Origin: Druceiella hillmani
Taxonomy: Eukaryota > Arthropoda > Insecta > Lepidoptera > Hepialidae
DNA: 64,000 nt
Direction of reading: 5' to 3'
Assembly: GCA_039881145.1 (NCBI GenBank)
Contig: JAYKKI010000029.1
Location: 26,578,001 to 26,642,000, forward strand
The stretch's first letter is position 1; each line of letters starts with the position of its first letter. The notes under the pieces are model-generated. The model saw only the letters and a program-made list of their open reading frames with translations. It did no database searches and had not been told where the DNA came from. Made by a program: the position numbers and the translations under genes. This document shows positions 12,372 to 22,891 of this stretch, piece after piece.

Positions 12372-12435
12372 AAAAATGGAACCCTTAAACATCACCCAGA
12401 TGCTCACGTGAGTGATGTTTAAGGGTTCCATTTTT
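12372..12435. repeat. Perfect inverted repeat, 24-bp arms, 16-nt loop
   Basis: Arms 12372-12395 and 12412-12435 are exact reverse complements. The left arm contains ATGGAACCCTTAAACATCAC. Part of the arm resembles the GGAACCCTTATAGGATCA block of the interspersed repeat at 11.35 kb, so the foldback may be made from a fragment of that family. Confidence 0.9.
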
Positions 12436-13189
12436 TCCTTTTAAGGAACAGAATTCTAAAAAAATGCCTTCGACGAGAATTAGTTTTAAGCAAAACTTAA
12501 TAAGGCGTATATTTAACTGTTCAAGTGGTGTCGAACTTCTAATCCAGCTACTAATAAAAAATTTTAATGTTTTTACAAATTCTAGTAATTTATGTAAGTC
12601 TATCTTCTTATAATTTCTCTAATTTTTAATATAATCACAAGCAAAAGTTGCTGCAGGTAAAACATTTCTTTTCAAGTATGAATTCATTTCCAATTACGTT
12701 ATTATACGACAAAAGTAGGTACGCGGTGTTATGAACATATCATAATACCTTTGAAGGACCGCCTGTTTACGTAGCAGGAAAAGATCTACTGCCCGCTCAC
12801 CCATTCAGCACATCCGGGTTAAAACGGATACAAAGGACTCCTGTTAAGACAACACCTTTTATATTTACCTTTTTTTAAATACATTTATATACACAAGTTA
12901 AACATTTTATTTATTTTTTATTCGAAACATAATTCGGGTGTATCGGATGACAAGAGATGAGCCGCGATGGAGCGATCGTGAATGTAGTGGATATTATCCG
13001 CGCATCTATTTGGACTCGCGTCAAATGGGTGTTTTTATATTGGCCGGCACCCCCTTGGCAGCAGTGGTAGCAAAAATGGATGCCTAAATAAATCGTTTTT
13101 AATACTTAATTGCATTGGTAAAACCCGATTGATAGCGGTGCTTTTCCATTGTGGTCGTTACGATAAAAATATAAATGAAAAATTGTAGT

Positions 13190-13240
13190 AGTGTGTGTAT
13201 GTGTGTATGTACGGGCGTGCATGCGTGTGTGTGCGATGGT
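13190..13240. repeat. Imperfect (TG)n repeat
   Basis: TG/TGTA-rich run interrupted by ACGGGCGTGCATGC. The minus-strand open frame across it is low complexity. Confidence 0.8.
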
Positions 13241-13959
13241 GTAAGTGAGTGTGGTACAAGAGTTGAAATGAAATTCGCATAATAACCACGGTGCCTGTTA
13301 TACAGTTTTTGTTCCATGTTTAAAATAATTATATATAATATGATATATGTTAATACGGTATATTTAAATACATTATTAAAGTTATTATAAGTAATTGTCT
13401 AATTATATTATTAGTCGAGTTAATAAAAATAGAAGTAGGTTTAATTGTTTGTGTTAAGTTCCTCAATATCTAGTCACATTTACTTTTATCCAAGTGAACC
13501 CAAGCGAATTTAAAAACTTTTAGTTTAAATGGATAGTTTAACTTTTTACTTATAGGTACAAAGTGAGTCTTGTGAGTGTTTATTTTAAAAATTCACAAAA
13601 TGTTGAATATAAAAGGTACACTAAATCACAAATGTGAAATGAAAGACAAACAATGATGGACCATGTACGATTTTTCATAAAATATTTAGCTTGTGTATTA
13701 GCTTCTCTAATTTCTTAATATTTTAGCTAAGGATCAAGATAACAGCAGGCTGGAACCGTGCAGTTCTGTATAAAATGTTTGCGCTAGCTCGTGTCGTTGC
13801 TATGTAATCTAAAAACGCCCAATTGGTGCGCTTCAAGTGGCGCGTCCGTTAGTGGTCAGCTTTACAATAGAATACAACCCACACTCGGTCGGCGCACTGT
13901 CATTAGGTAAATTACAAACCGGAGAACCGAAACTTTCATGATTTTTAAGAATACATGTC

Positions 13960-14001
13960 TTTATCGAATTGAAACCCTGTGAAGGGTTTCAATTCGATAA
14001 A
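13960..14001. repeat. Perfect inverted repeat, 19-bp arms, 4-nt loop
   Basis: Left arm TTTATCGAATTGAAACCCT and right arm AGGGTTTCAATTCGATAAA are exact complements around a GTGA loop. There is no poly-U tail or transposon end signature, and no target-site duplication is evident. Confidence 0.92.
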
Positions 14002-14301
14002 GGGTTTTAATTATTTGTCTTAATGAAGTTTAGTTTTCATAATATCTATAAAGAAATTCGAAGTAGTGCATGATGAAAGTATGTTGACGGGACAGTAGGA
14101 GCAAGTGAGGGAAATATTTGTAACGTGTGCGGACCGTCACAGGAATGTTCTCGTTGTGTCATATCTTTATACGTACTGTAAGCGAAATACTTGAACCCCT
14201 TATTTGCGTAGGACATTTTTAAGTTCGTTTTCTTTTATTAATTGTGAAAAAACATAAACCGAGTATGATATGTAATTATTGAAAACTAGTGCAAGCTTTT
14301 A

Positions 14302-14329
14302 TAAGTAAGTAGTAGTAAGTAAGTAGTAT
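14302..14329 (+). repeat. Short TAAGTAAGTAGTAG tandem duplication
   Basis: TAAGTAAGTAGTAG is followed directly by TAAGTAAGTAGTA, a two-copy slippage-type repeat. Confidence 0.75.
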
Positions 14330-14437
14330 TTTTCAAGTCACCAAAGAAAAACTATATTAGGCCATTTCATTGTCTGAATAAGGTCAAAAATATAAATTGT
14401 TTTTACAGTTTTAATTTTAATACTGTCGAATTTCGTT

Positions 14438-14985
14438 ATGGAAACGGATATGATTATAAAACAAAAATTAATAGTACCAAAGAAAAGTAATGGCATGGGG
14501 GCAACGTCGAGTTCAATATTTACAACTAATTATTTGAAAGAAAAGATCCGTAAGAAATTCAAAGAAAAAATTCAAATATTGCAATCGAATAATAAAAAAG
14601 TTGTTATCTCTTTAGGTATTTCAGCTGTTGATCAATCTTTGTTTGCACATTTAAAAGATCAAGACACATCGGAAGCAGCTGCAGCCATTTTGAGAGATGA
14701 AATTATGGGCAGAAAAAGCAAAATTACGTAATTATTTAACTGGCCAACGACTAATAAAAGGTGAATGCTCAACACCGCCAATGGTTTCCGATTTTTTGCC
14801 TCAGTTATTAGAGGTAATACTCGCAAACGCCGTAATTGCGATAGTTTCAAACGTCATTTAAATTCTCCGTTACAGGTTATAATTTATATGACTCACAATG
14901 GCAATGTTAAGACTTCCAAACACATCTACTTAGGAATGACATTAAAAAGCCTTACAAGTTGTATACACATACAGAAGAAACATTA
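14438..14985 (+). pseudogene. Frameshifted relic of repetitive invertebrate coding family
   Basis: An open frame from 14438 to 14731 encodes 97 residues, including a lysine-rich stretch and KDQDTSEAAAAILRDEI. Reading then continues in another frame with NYLTGQRLIKGECSTPPMV (about 14735-14790), and finally returns to the first frame with NVKTSKHIYLGMTLKSLTS near 14905-14960. The order 'ILR-E-I', 'GE-PP', 'KTSKHI-LGM-LKSLT' matches a family of repetitive, uncharacterised proteins I recall from many invertebrate genomes, usually in transposon-rich sequence. I cannot name a domain. At least two frame changes and a stop just after KTSKHI...LTS make it a relic. The upstream KKSNGMGATSSS segment is not recognised. 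Confidence 0.55.
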
Positions 14986-15173
14986 ATTTCATGGAACATA
15001 TCGTTTCAGAACGTATTGAATAAAAGTCATTCACGATAATGTCCAATAACATGTTATTTTTTAACTGGTATGATGCTATGTTATTGAATAATGATGTTAC
15101 TCATTATAATAGGTATGATGAAATAACAGTTATTTCCATCTCTACTAAAATATTTGCCGAAACACCGTTACGC

Positions 15174-15175
<2 letters not shown>

Positions 15176-15226
<51 letters not shown>
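15176..15226. repeat. (TA)n microsatellite
   Basis: An uninterrupted TA run about 190 bp downstream of the coding relic. Confidence 0.97.
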
Positions 15227-15629
15227 TTTCAGTATCATAAACTTCCCAAGTCATTTTAGAAATAATATTTCTTACAACAAGTTAATCACTAAGGCATAAT
15301 ATTGCTCACTATGGCAATATTGTTAGGCTGAATAAATAACAATTAGAAAATTAAAGTTTCATTTATTAAGTCCCCATTTGCTGGTGTAGGATTTTTAAAC
15401 AAAAATTCGGAACTTATTTTTTGCTTCTGGCGTTTTATTTTATATTTTCAAACAACATACTAAAACTCGAAATGATACTGGCGTTAAAAGAAACTAAAAG
15501 GTGAATGGTTGAAAAAATCCATTCTACGAATGTCTCATTTCTTAAGCCTTAGAGATGAAGTCAGGTTCAAATTAAAGGTGTCGAATATTAGTTTTATTGA
15601 AAGAAAAACAAAAATTCACACAATCAAAT
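15227..15629. other. AT-rich non-coding stretch
   Basis: Nothing recognisable was seen. Confidence 0.4.
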
Positions 15630-15679
15630 ATTCTTGGAATACAACTATATTTTAACAAATATAGTTGTATTCCAAGAAT
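15630..15679. repeat. Perfect inverted repeat, 23-bp arms, 4-nt loop
   Basis: Arms 15630-15652 and 15657-15679 are exact complements (left arm begins ATTCTTGGAATACAACTATA), with loop TAAC. No transposon end or TSD is evident. Confidence 0.92.
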
Positions 15680-16301
15680 GTCTGGACTATATGTGTTTCT
15701 ACATAGGTTAATTAGCACACAGATATTCTATGCTGCATTAAAGGTATCACATAAAACTTCGTAGCACGTTCTTTTCTGAGTGGCTCATCGTAAGTAAAAA
15801 AGGAATATTATCTTTTTTGTCGGATTATCTTTAATTTCTAATAAATGTTAATTGATTTTTATTTTTAATATGTTGTTTGAAAATATATTATAATGCGCTT
15901 AAACTGAGAATAATGTTCCGTTTTTAATAGAAAACCTAATTTCCTCGGATTATCGGGACTCAACTCTAGACTCTAACCTTTTTATAATAATATATAAATG
16001 ATGTTTTTCATGATGGGACTGTAAATGAAAAAATTAACGGACAGAACGGAAATATACATCGAAAAAGTAAAATAAACGTCATTTAAATATAAATAAAAGA
16101 AAAATATATCATCTGCTACTGAATAAACTCATATGTGGACTCAACTCTGAACTTATCTCGAGTACATTAAGAGCCGCTCTCTAATCCGGCTGAAAATGCT
16201 TGTTGGTAATTATGGCAGATTTAATTTAAAGTATAACGGCCGAATAAGAAGGGTATTATAACATCACATTAGGGCGTGACACACAGAGTGGTCGTGGCGT
16301 C

Positions 16302-16398
16302 GGCGCTATGCGGATTACAAATGCGAGGGCTAAAAGTTTTATGAATTTGAAAAATGTTTATTTGTAGTCCGGTCCGTATTGGAGCAGCGCCAATGCGG
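16302..16398. repeat. Imperfect GC-rich foldback, MITE-like
   Basis: GGCGCTATGCGGATTACAAA on the left is partly complementary to a right-hand segment running from ATTTGTAGTCC to CAGCGCCAATGCGG. The spacer is about 35 bp and AT-rich. The arms have gaps, so this could be a decayed MITE or a chance GC-rich patch. It sits in a locally GC-rich zone (16262-16400). Confidence 0.35.
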
Positions 16399-16419
16399 AA
16401 AAGAGATTAGGTTTTGTTA

Positions 16420-16480
16420 AACGCTAGCTAACAGTCCTATGAACATTTACAAAATCTTCATAGGACTGTTAGCTAGCGTT
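16420..16480. repeat. Perfect inverted repeat, 24-bp arms, 13-nt loop
   Basis: Arms 16420-16443 and 16457-16480 are exact complements (core GCTAGCTAACAGTCCTATG). Just outside the arms the match continues in broken form (TTAAACGC / TTAAACGC-type). Confidence 0.92.
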
Positions 16481-16727
16481 AAACGCGGTGACGCATTTGT
16501 GGCAAAGCGGCTATAAGAAATACCTGTGGCATTATTACATGTTTGATAAATAATATCTCTTTATTTCGTGTCGATATAGATTAAAAGTTACTTCTGTTGA
16601 CATAAAAATATGTTAAGTGCAAACTTTGTAATTGTGGTCATTCCACTTTAATAATTGTGGTTATTTCACTCTCCTCGGCGACATAATGTGAGCCACTCGA
16701 TTGCCCTGTAAAAAGGTGTAAATCTCA

Positions 16728-16920
16728 ATATGGCTATTAATGTCGTCATAGTAGTGTGCTGTGCATCGCGGGGGCCGGGTTCGATTCCCGGCCGCTCGCT
16801 GAGCGGGTCTGGACTGGTACTATGTCGGTATGGTCAGTTGTAAAAGATTGCTTTCCTAGCAATGAGTCCGCCATGTGTATCAATTCGGTAACAAGTCTAG
16901 TATAGTGATAATGTAAATTT
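16728..16920 (+). mobile_element. tRNA-derived SINE
   Basis: A perfect pol III B-box GGTTCGATTCC lies at 16778-16788 within GCGGGGGCCGGGTTCGATTC. A weak A-box-like TGGCTATTAATG lies about 50 bp upstream at 16731. The tRNA-related head is followed by an unrelated body and a short hairpin ATTGCTTTCCTAGCAAT (16847-16863) plus GAGTCCGCC. The same hairpin and GTCCG tail appears at the end of the LINE fragment at 33.5 kb, suggesting a SINE using a LINE-like 3' end. The A-box to B-box spacing is longer than in a true tRNA and the region does not fold as a full cloverleaf, so this is not a tRNA gene. Confidence 0.8.
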
Positions 16921-17340
16921 ATGAAAATTTTCTTACAGTCTTATAATTTGCACTAAAACAATACAATGTAATTGCGATTTCATGGTTAAGTAATTGCGGT
17001 ACTTAAGTATAAAATTTATGTAATCTATTCCATATTAGATTGTCAAAAGTATATGGCAGACATTTCTTACCGAAGTTCGGATTTTAGTAACATAAATAAT
17101 GCGATTTCAGTTTTTTATTGGGACTGAGTTATATCTGGGTACAATATACGTCATTTTGGGTGATATTTTCATAAAACTGTTAACACGATGTCGTGTATCA
17201 ATATTTAAATTAATATAAAAATCCTGGTGAAACAGTTATATTAAAAAATACAAACCCAAAAATATACATGAAATGACAACACAGGATTCCCGAGTACACT
17301 TTAATCGTCAAGTTTTGTGCGTATATGTAAAACCACATGA
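16921..17340. other. AT-rich non-coding stretch
   Basis: No gene or repeat is recognised. Confidence 0.4.
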
Positions 17341-17700
17341 CCACGCGGAGAGAAAAATGTATCGGGCGGCGACGTTATTGAATGCATACAGTAGTATCGT
17401 GTGGTTTTTTCATTATACTTCGTTCCTTGTAAACCTTGCAAGCGGGCAGTAACTGAAAGCAGATGATCGTTTTAAATTTTCAGCAATGGGTTTCCAATCT
17501 ATTCTGTACTAAGGGTTTCACTCTCGTCACTCGTCGTTCACCAAGTCAGTCTCTGGCGGATTCGTACGCACGATGATAGTGTTAGTTGTAGCTCGTAAAT
17601 ATTTTAATTTTTGGGCTACTTTCTGGGCGTTGGTCGTAATCTTTTGGGTGCCTTATATATTTATAATTACAAAATTCATGCAAAAGGTGTTGTATTTTTG
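17341..17700 (+). promoter_or_regulatory. Possible TATA-less promoter / 5' exon
   Basis: A less AT-rich stretch contains CCAAGTCAGTCTCTGGCGGA near 17540. Its TCAGTC matches the insect initiator consensus TCAKTY. It is followed by a transcript-like CG-containing segment and a strong donor-like GTAAGTATT near 17700. No TATA box lies at -30, and the +28 position does not match the DPE well. This is inference from motifs alone. Confidence 0.2.
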
Positions 17701-18550
17701 TAAGTATTACTGGTTTGCTACATCTAAAATAGTAAAGAAATGAGAGGGCCAAAAATTATTTTAGAATGATAGTAATATTTCTATAGAATTAGAGTTTATG
17801 TAGAGTCGAAGACGAAAAATTGCGATACACTTCTATTGTACAAAAATAAACTTACTGTTAGCAAAGTTAGTTGCTGTCAAATTTATTTGAAAAATCATTT
17901 CAAATAAATCACTACCATAATCTATTCGGTTATCTTTTGATCGACTTAATTAAATATGCATATTAGGTTCTAAATCAATATTTTATACAAGAAACGTTGA
18001 TAAAGCTACTAAAACCATCGTATCCTTCTCTCAGTAAATTTTAACTATTGTTTTATAAAGAAATTAAAATTAAAATATATTAGAAAATTAAAAACAAAGA
18101 GAGAAAGTAACACGTTAATGCTTTACAACAATGCCGGTTCGAAAACTTTGTTTTAAACTATCCGATTGTTATGTAATGGCTTATTGGGTATGAATAAATT
18201 GTTTCTTGTCTGTGTGTTTGGTTTACTTGTAAATAATAAAATAATTTCTTTTTTTAATAAACTATTCAGTCTCATATAAAATCAAATCAAAAAGTACATT
18301 ATCTTTTTTTAAATTTGAATTAATTAATGGGATTAAAAAAAAGAGAAAAAAACGAGTGTGCTTTAGACCACACAACTAAAGTAAAACTTCAAATTCACAA
18401 AATATGAACTTTAAAATAAATTTACAATTTTACTCACTTTAAACGTAGAATATTTAATGTATTGAACAAAATAATAATTTATAAAATTGTTCAAGAACGA
18501 AATGAAATTACAAAATAATAAAAAAATCACAATTCGCGTAACGCTAGCAA

Positions 18551-18556
<6 letters not shown>
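17701..18556. other. AT-rich non-coding stretch
   Basis: Apart from the 12-bp-arm inverted repeat at 17881, nothing is recognised. Confidence 0.4.
17881..17909. repeat. Perfect inverted repeat, 12-bp arms, 5-nt loop
   Basis: ATTTATTTGAAA and TTTCAAATAAAT flank AATCA. Confidence 0.8.

Positions 18557-18615
<59 letters not shown>
18557..18615. repeat. (TA)n microsatellite
   Basis: An uninterrupted TA run. Downstream, 18630-18715 holds purine-rich GAGAGGAAGAGAGAAAG followed by pyrimidine-rich CTCTCTCTCTTTT tracts. Overlapping frames on both strands are not genes. Confidence 0.97.
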
Positions 18616-18616
<1 letters not shown>

Positions 18617-18715
18617 CATGCACTGACTATGAGAGGAAGAGAGAAAGAAAATGTGTGCTCGCACCTCTCTCTCTTTTCCCTATAGTAATATACGAAACGT
18701 AACTCTCTCTTTCTT

Positions 18716-20501
18716 CTTCACTAACTTATATCTCCCTCTCAACTTCCGTTCCTCCGTTCCTGATCACACTTTTCGTAACGCTCTAGTCACGCATTCACCA
18801 GCTTACTCCCCAAGTCAAGCGTGCGTAAAGAAGTTTTACTTCAATAGCCAGATAACTAAACCCTCATGATATTCTTGATATAATCGTGACGTACACGAGG
18901 TTCTTAAATACCTATTGCCATATTATCTTGGTTATCGTATTGTTAAACTATTGTGTTGTTCAAATAACGTAATCGGCGGGCCATAACGATTATTGTATGC
19001 ATTAAAAGTGTGTGCTCCATTTAGAAGTATTTTGAAGTATAATACAGACGAGAAATGGAAGGATCTGCTTTACATGTAAAAAAAATCGATATAAAATATA
19101 TAGTTACTGATCTTATTTCCCTACCGACTTTTGTCTATTACTGATATGAACACATACGAAATATTGCCAAAATCTAGTAAACATTTGGTAAATAACGTTA
19201 AAACCTTGGAGTGTTACAGCCTCCGTAACTTGTGTCGGCAGTACGCGGTCGGATGGGCGTGTAATATGGGCGGCGGAGGTTAGCCTAGTTCAGACACGTG
19301 TCTGCCGGTCGCGTCCGTACGCTCCATTTACTCCTATGTGTGCACACATGTAGACTTAAAATATAATGTAAGTAACGTCACATTTACGGGTTTAATACGT
19401 TACTGATTGTATATGTATGTATGTAAGAATTGAAAAACTATTTTATAAAAATATAATTTAAATGGAAGAGAAAAAATAAACGAAGAGAAGAAAATCCTTT
19501 TCAAAGTAAGTTTAAAAATTAAATCCTATCAGTGAAGCAATTTCATCAATTACAAACAATTAAAATCACGGAAGATAAATTATTGCTTATTCAGCGTTTA
19601 TGGAGCAATATGTAACTGCTATATTTAAATTTTATAAAATTAATAACATCTGAACATCCTACCATTTCACATAAAGCATGCTCTGATCTCACTACTATAT
19701 CAGTTGCAGTTTCCATTTTTTTATTTTATATTTTTATTGTTAATTCAAAACTCGACCTACTTATGAATACGAAGTACTAACAAAGTACTTTCCAGTTGTT
19801 CAGACTCTAGTCCGTACCTTTGCTCCGATGACTGTTATTTAGAGAAGCAACAAAATAAATTATTACAAACTTCACATACGTACTACTTTTTCACTTCTTT
19901 TAACTTTTGCATAAATTTTATTAGGTATCTATAACTCATGTACTTTTTAAATTCCAAGAAAGCAGTCAAGTGAATTGCAAAATATAAAAAAAATCCGGTG
20001 AATAAAATTGTTTTGAGGTTCGAGTTCGGCTTTCAAAACAAGACACATACATGTGAATGCATTATACCTAAAACTATGAATAGGTGGCACTGAATGAATA
20101 GAAATAGTAATGAATGTCGCAGAGTTTTTAAATTCCCTGGTTATGGTTATGCGAAATTGGTTTGAGCTCACCAAATCTGTGCAACAGGCTGATTTTTGTG
20201 GACCGCTTTGGGTTAAACAATGTGCAATGCAACGTTATTGAGGCTACCATTCTCACCGGATGTGGTTATAGTATTATATTTTTTTGTTTTGTATCTTAGG
20301 CTAAGGCTTCTTATGAGTGAGAAAAAACTTCAGTTTACTATTTCGGCCATACTTCGTATTTTCTGCAGACGAATTTGTGGACAGAATCTAGTAGTTTTCA
20401 AGTTATTATATTTTCAAGACGTTGTAACTTGATATTTAAAGTTTTTAGAATAAGATAAAAGAATGCAAGTAATAGAACCATTTGCAAGCAGCGACGGTTG
20501 C
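18716..20501. other. Non-coding stretch with GC-rich island at 19.2 kb
   Basis: 19205-19345 is a distinct GC-rich island (CAGTACGCGGTCGGATGGGC, GGGCGGCGGAGG, CCGGTCGCGTCCGTACGC) in AT-rich DNA. It contains no convincing open frame. It could be a CpG-containing promoter, a conserved element or a repeat fragment. The rest holds no recognisable feature. Confidence 0.35.
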
Positions 20502-20624
20502 GGTAATAAATATTCAGATGGCGTAATGAGACAGTGAATGTCCTCATCCTGCCTTGATTTAATGACCTGCCCGCTGTCAGATGTATAATAATTAACTCAA
20601 CAATATTCACGTCTCCCTAATTAA
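20502..20624 (+). repeat. GC-richer dispersed element, copy 2
   Basis: This is the partner of 6695-6816, in the same orientation and of nearly equal length (123 versus 122 bp). Shared blocks begin AATAAATATTCAG and end CCTAATTAA. Differences are scattered substitutions, consistent with an old duplication or repeat family. Confidence 0.65.
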
Positions 20625-21345
20625 TGGTTGCATATTTGTTTTACCGTACGTATATTGCTCGTAATCATGTGGGTGGGTGGAAATTTTGACATCACTGTAT
20701 TTGTTTAGATATCATTTCAAATATATTCTGTGCAGACTTTTAGGATCTTTACCTCAATGAAGTTGTCACTTGTCTACTTTTTTGTCAAGAAATAATAAAT
20801 TAACTCTTAGATGATTAAATAAGTTCGTTAAAACTAGCATATTTTGTAAAGTCAAATAACATAATATGTTTTCTTTGAACACAAAAAATTGAACTGAGTC
20901 AAAATTATTTCCAAGTGAACTAATGGTAAATTTATTTGAAATTATCAAATCAAAACGAGGAACTCCAAAAAATAAGTGATACTTTCTATATTATGTGAAA
21001 TCGTATTATGTACCATAAAAGTTGTTTAAAAATAACTACATTAGTTTTTTTAATTTAAATCGATAAAATATTTATAGATTTATTAATTAACTAAGGAAAT
21101 ATACTAAACAAAGTGAAGCAATCTTCAATATAATAACGTGATAATACCTTAATTATTTCTATAGATATACCGACAAGTCGGCATCTTTAATGACAGGTGA
21201 ATTGTCAAGAAATAATCTGCGATCTCGGCTTTTTAAGCTTTGTTTTTATTTGTTATAATATTAATAAACGTGAATTGTTTTTTACCTACATTAACAATTA
21301 ATAATTCTTTGTTTATACTATCAAAGCTTTAAATATAAGCTTTGT

Positions 21346-21347
<2 letters not shown>
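20625..21347. other. AT-rich non-coding stretch
   Basis: No gene is recognised. A small CAAAGCTT...TAAGCTTTG inverted repeat occurs near 21321-21344. Confidence 0.4.
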
Positions 21348-21409
<62 letters not shown>

Positions 21410-21410
21410 T
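21348..21410. repeat. (TA)n(CA)n microsatellite
   Basis: About 27 TA units followed by ACACACACA. Confidence 0.97.
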
Positions 21411-22869
21411 AGTTTAACAACCGTAAATTCTTTGGAAACAAAAGATTATTTTATAATTAAAAAAAAGCATAGTCAAGTAATATTTTGTGCTCAATTAAAG
21501 TAACACCACCTAAACAATAAATATCAAGATACTCCTTAAATGTTTAACTTGCCGCACACTCACGCAGGAATCGTTATAATTTTTTAAATATCTGGCCGTC
21601 TGTAGGTTACCGTTCGATCACTTTCTATTTTTTGCACCTACCAAAATGACATTTGCTGTACATATACAAGCATGTACAGGTAATATAACGGTGGGAAGTC
21701 AAATATGAAATAAAATTTTGACATGCATTGAAAGAGCAGAAAATAAAAAAGGACCTACTCCAAGTGGGATGTCGTTTGATAGGCCTTTCAAAATCAAAGA
21801 ATTAAGCGATTTTACTGCTTTGTTTCCGAAATATATCTCTTAGCATATAAAATATAGTTTCATAAAATCTGAAAAATATTGTGATGTGCCTCGTCCTACT
21901 AGAACATACTTTACTGCATTTTATTTATAATATCCTACAAACTCTAAAATTGCGAAACCGTATCATTGACGTGTCGAATAACTTTTTGGCTGTTTTTTAG
22001 TCAATATGTGTTACTATACTAGAGTGGAAAAATTATTTGACTATGTTGGTATATTTTAATAAATTAATAAGACAGTCGAAGGCGTCGAAGGTTATCTTTA
22101 CAAGCATACTAGACGGGGGTTCATAACCTATAATATGCATAGTTGAGTTTCTAATAATTCCGCTTAAACTCGTTTGTAGAATTACGCTTGAAGATTACAT
22201 TTTCTCATGCATAGATTTTTATTTCGGAAGATTTCGGTGAATGAAAGTATTGTCAATTCTTGCAATTTCTGCATCACGGGAAAAAAGTGTTGATTATTTG
22301 AAAATGTATCTCAGCAAAAATGATTCAAGTCATCATTTCATCTATAGTTATATTTTAAGGGAATAAAATCTATGAAGAAAATATCATAATATTGTTTACA
22401 AAATTATGATACTTTCTTCAAAAATTGTTGATTTAATTAAGACGAAACATTAACTAACTGCAATAGAGTGTAGTATTAGTGGCAAATGGAAGCTTTTTGA
22501 GTGTCTTTTGGTACCCAAAGTTTGAAATTTTAACAGAATATCACTTCCATAAAATTTATTTTACAGTGAAAATTGGTATGAAAAGTTTAAAACGTTTAGA
22601 TATCGTATTTATATTGAAAGTGATACACAGTGTTAAAGAAATTTAATTGGTGCTGAAGAAATTTAATCAGGTGTTATAACGTGGTACGTTTATATATTTA
22701 ACAATATTGATATAAAGTTTACGCTGAAAATAAGAATCAAAATTTTAAAGCGGGCAGATTTATTTGCACCGACTGTACAGCGATCGCTCAGTAGAAGTTT
22801 TAAAATGGCAATTTAGAATTTTTTTTAATTAATTGATTTTCTTGTAGGATTATATATTTAACTTTTGTT

Positions 22870-22891
22870 AATATATATGTATATATATATA
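22870..22891. repeat. Short (TA)n run
   Basis: About ten TA units with one TG interruption. Confidence 0.85.

Larger units (their letters stand above)
12436..14437. other. Non-coding stretch with GC-richer patches
   Basis: Patches at about 12760-12850, 12940-13060 (CGCGATGGAGCGATCGTGA, GGCCGGCACCCCCTTGGCAG) and 13730-13930 (GGCGCGTCCGTTAGTGG) stand out from the AT-rich background. None contains an open frame with convincing splice sites. They are candidates for conserved non-coding DNA, promoters or old repeats. A GTATAAAATG motif occurs near 13769, without a clear initiator downstream. Confidence 0.35.

Noticed and set aside
13960..14001. Hairpin as a rho-independent terminator
   Set aside because: The sequence is eukaryotic, with no upstream gene and no U-tract after the stem.
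16731..16800. Possible tRNA gene (perfect B box)
   Set aside because: There is no acceptor stem, no cloverleaf and too long an A-box to B-box distance. The body and tail fit a SINE.
11898..17909. Inverted repeats as copies of one MITE family
   Set aside because: Arm sequences are unrelated to each other and no common terminal motif or TSD is visible.
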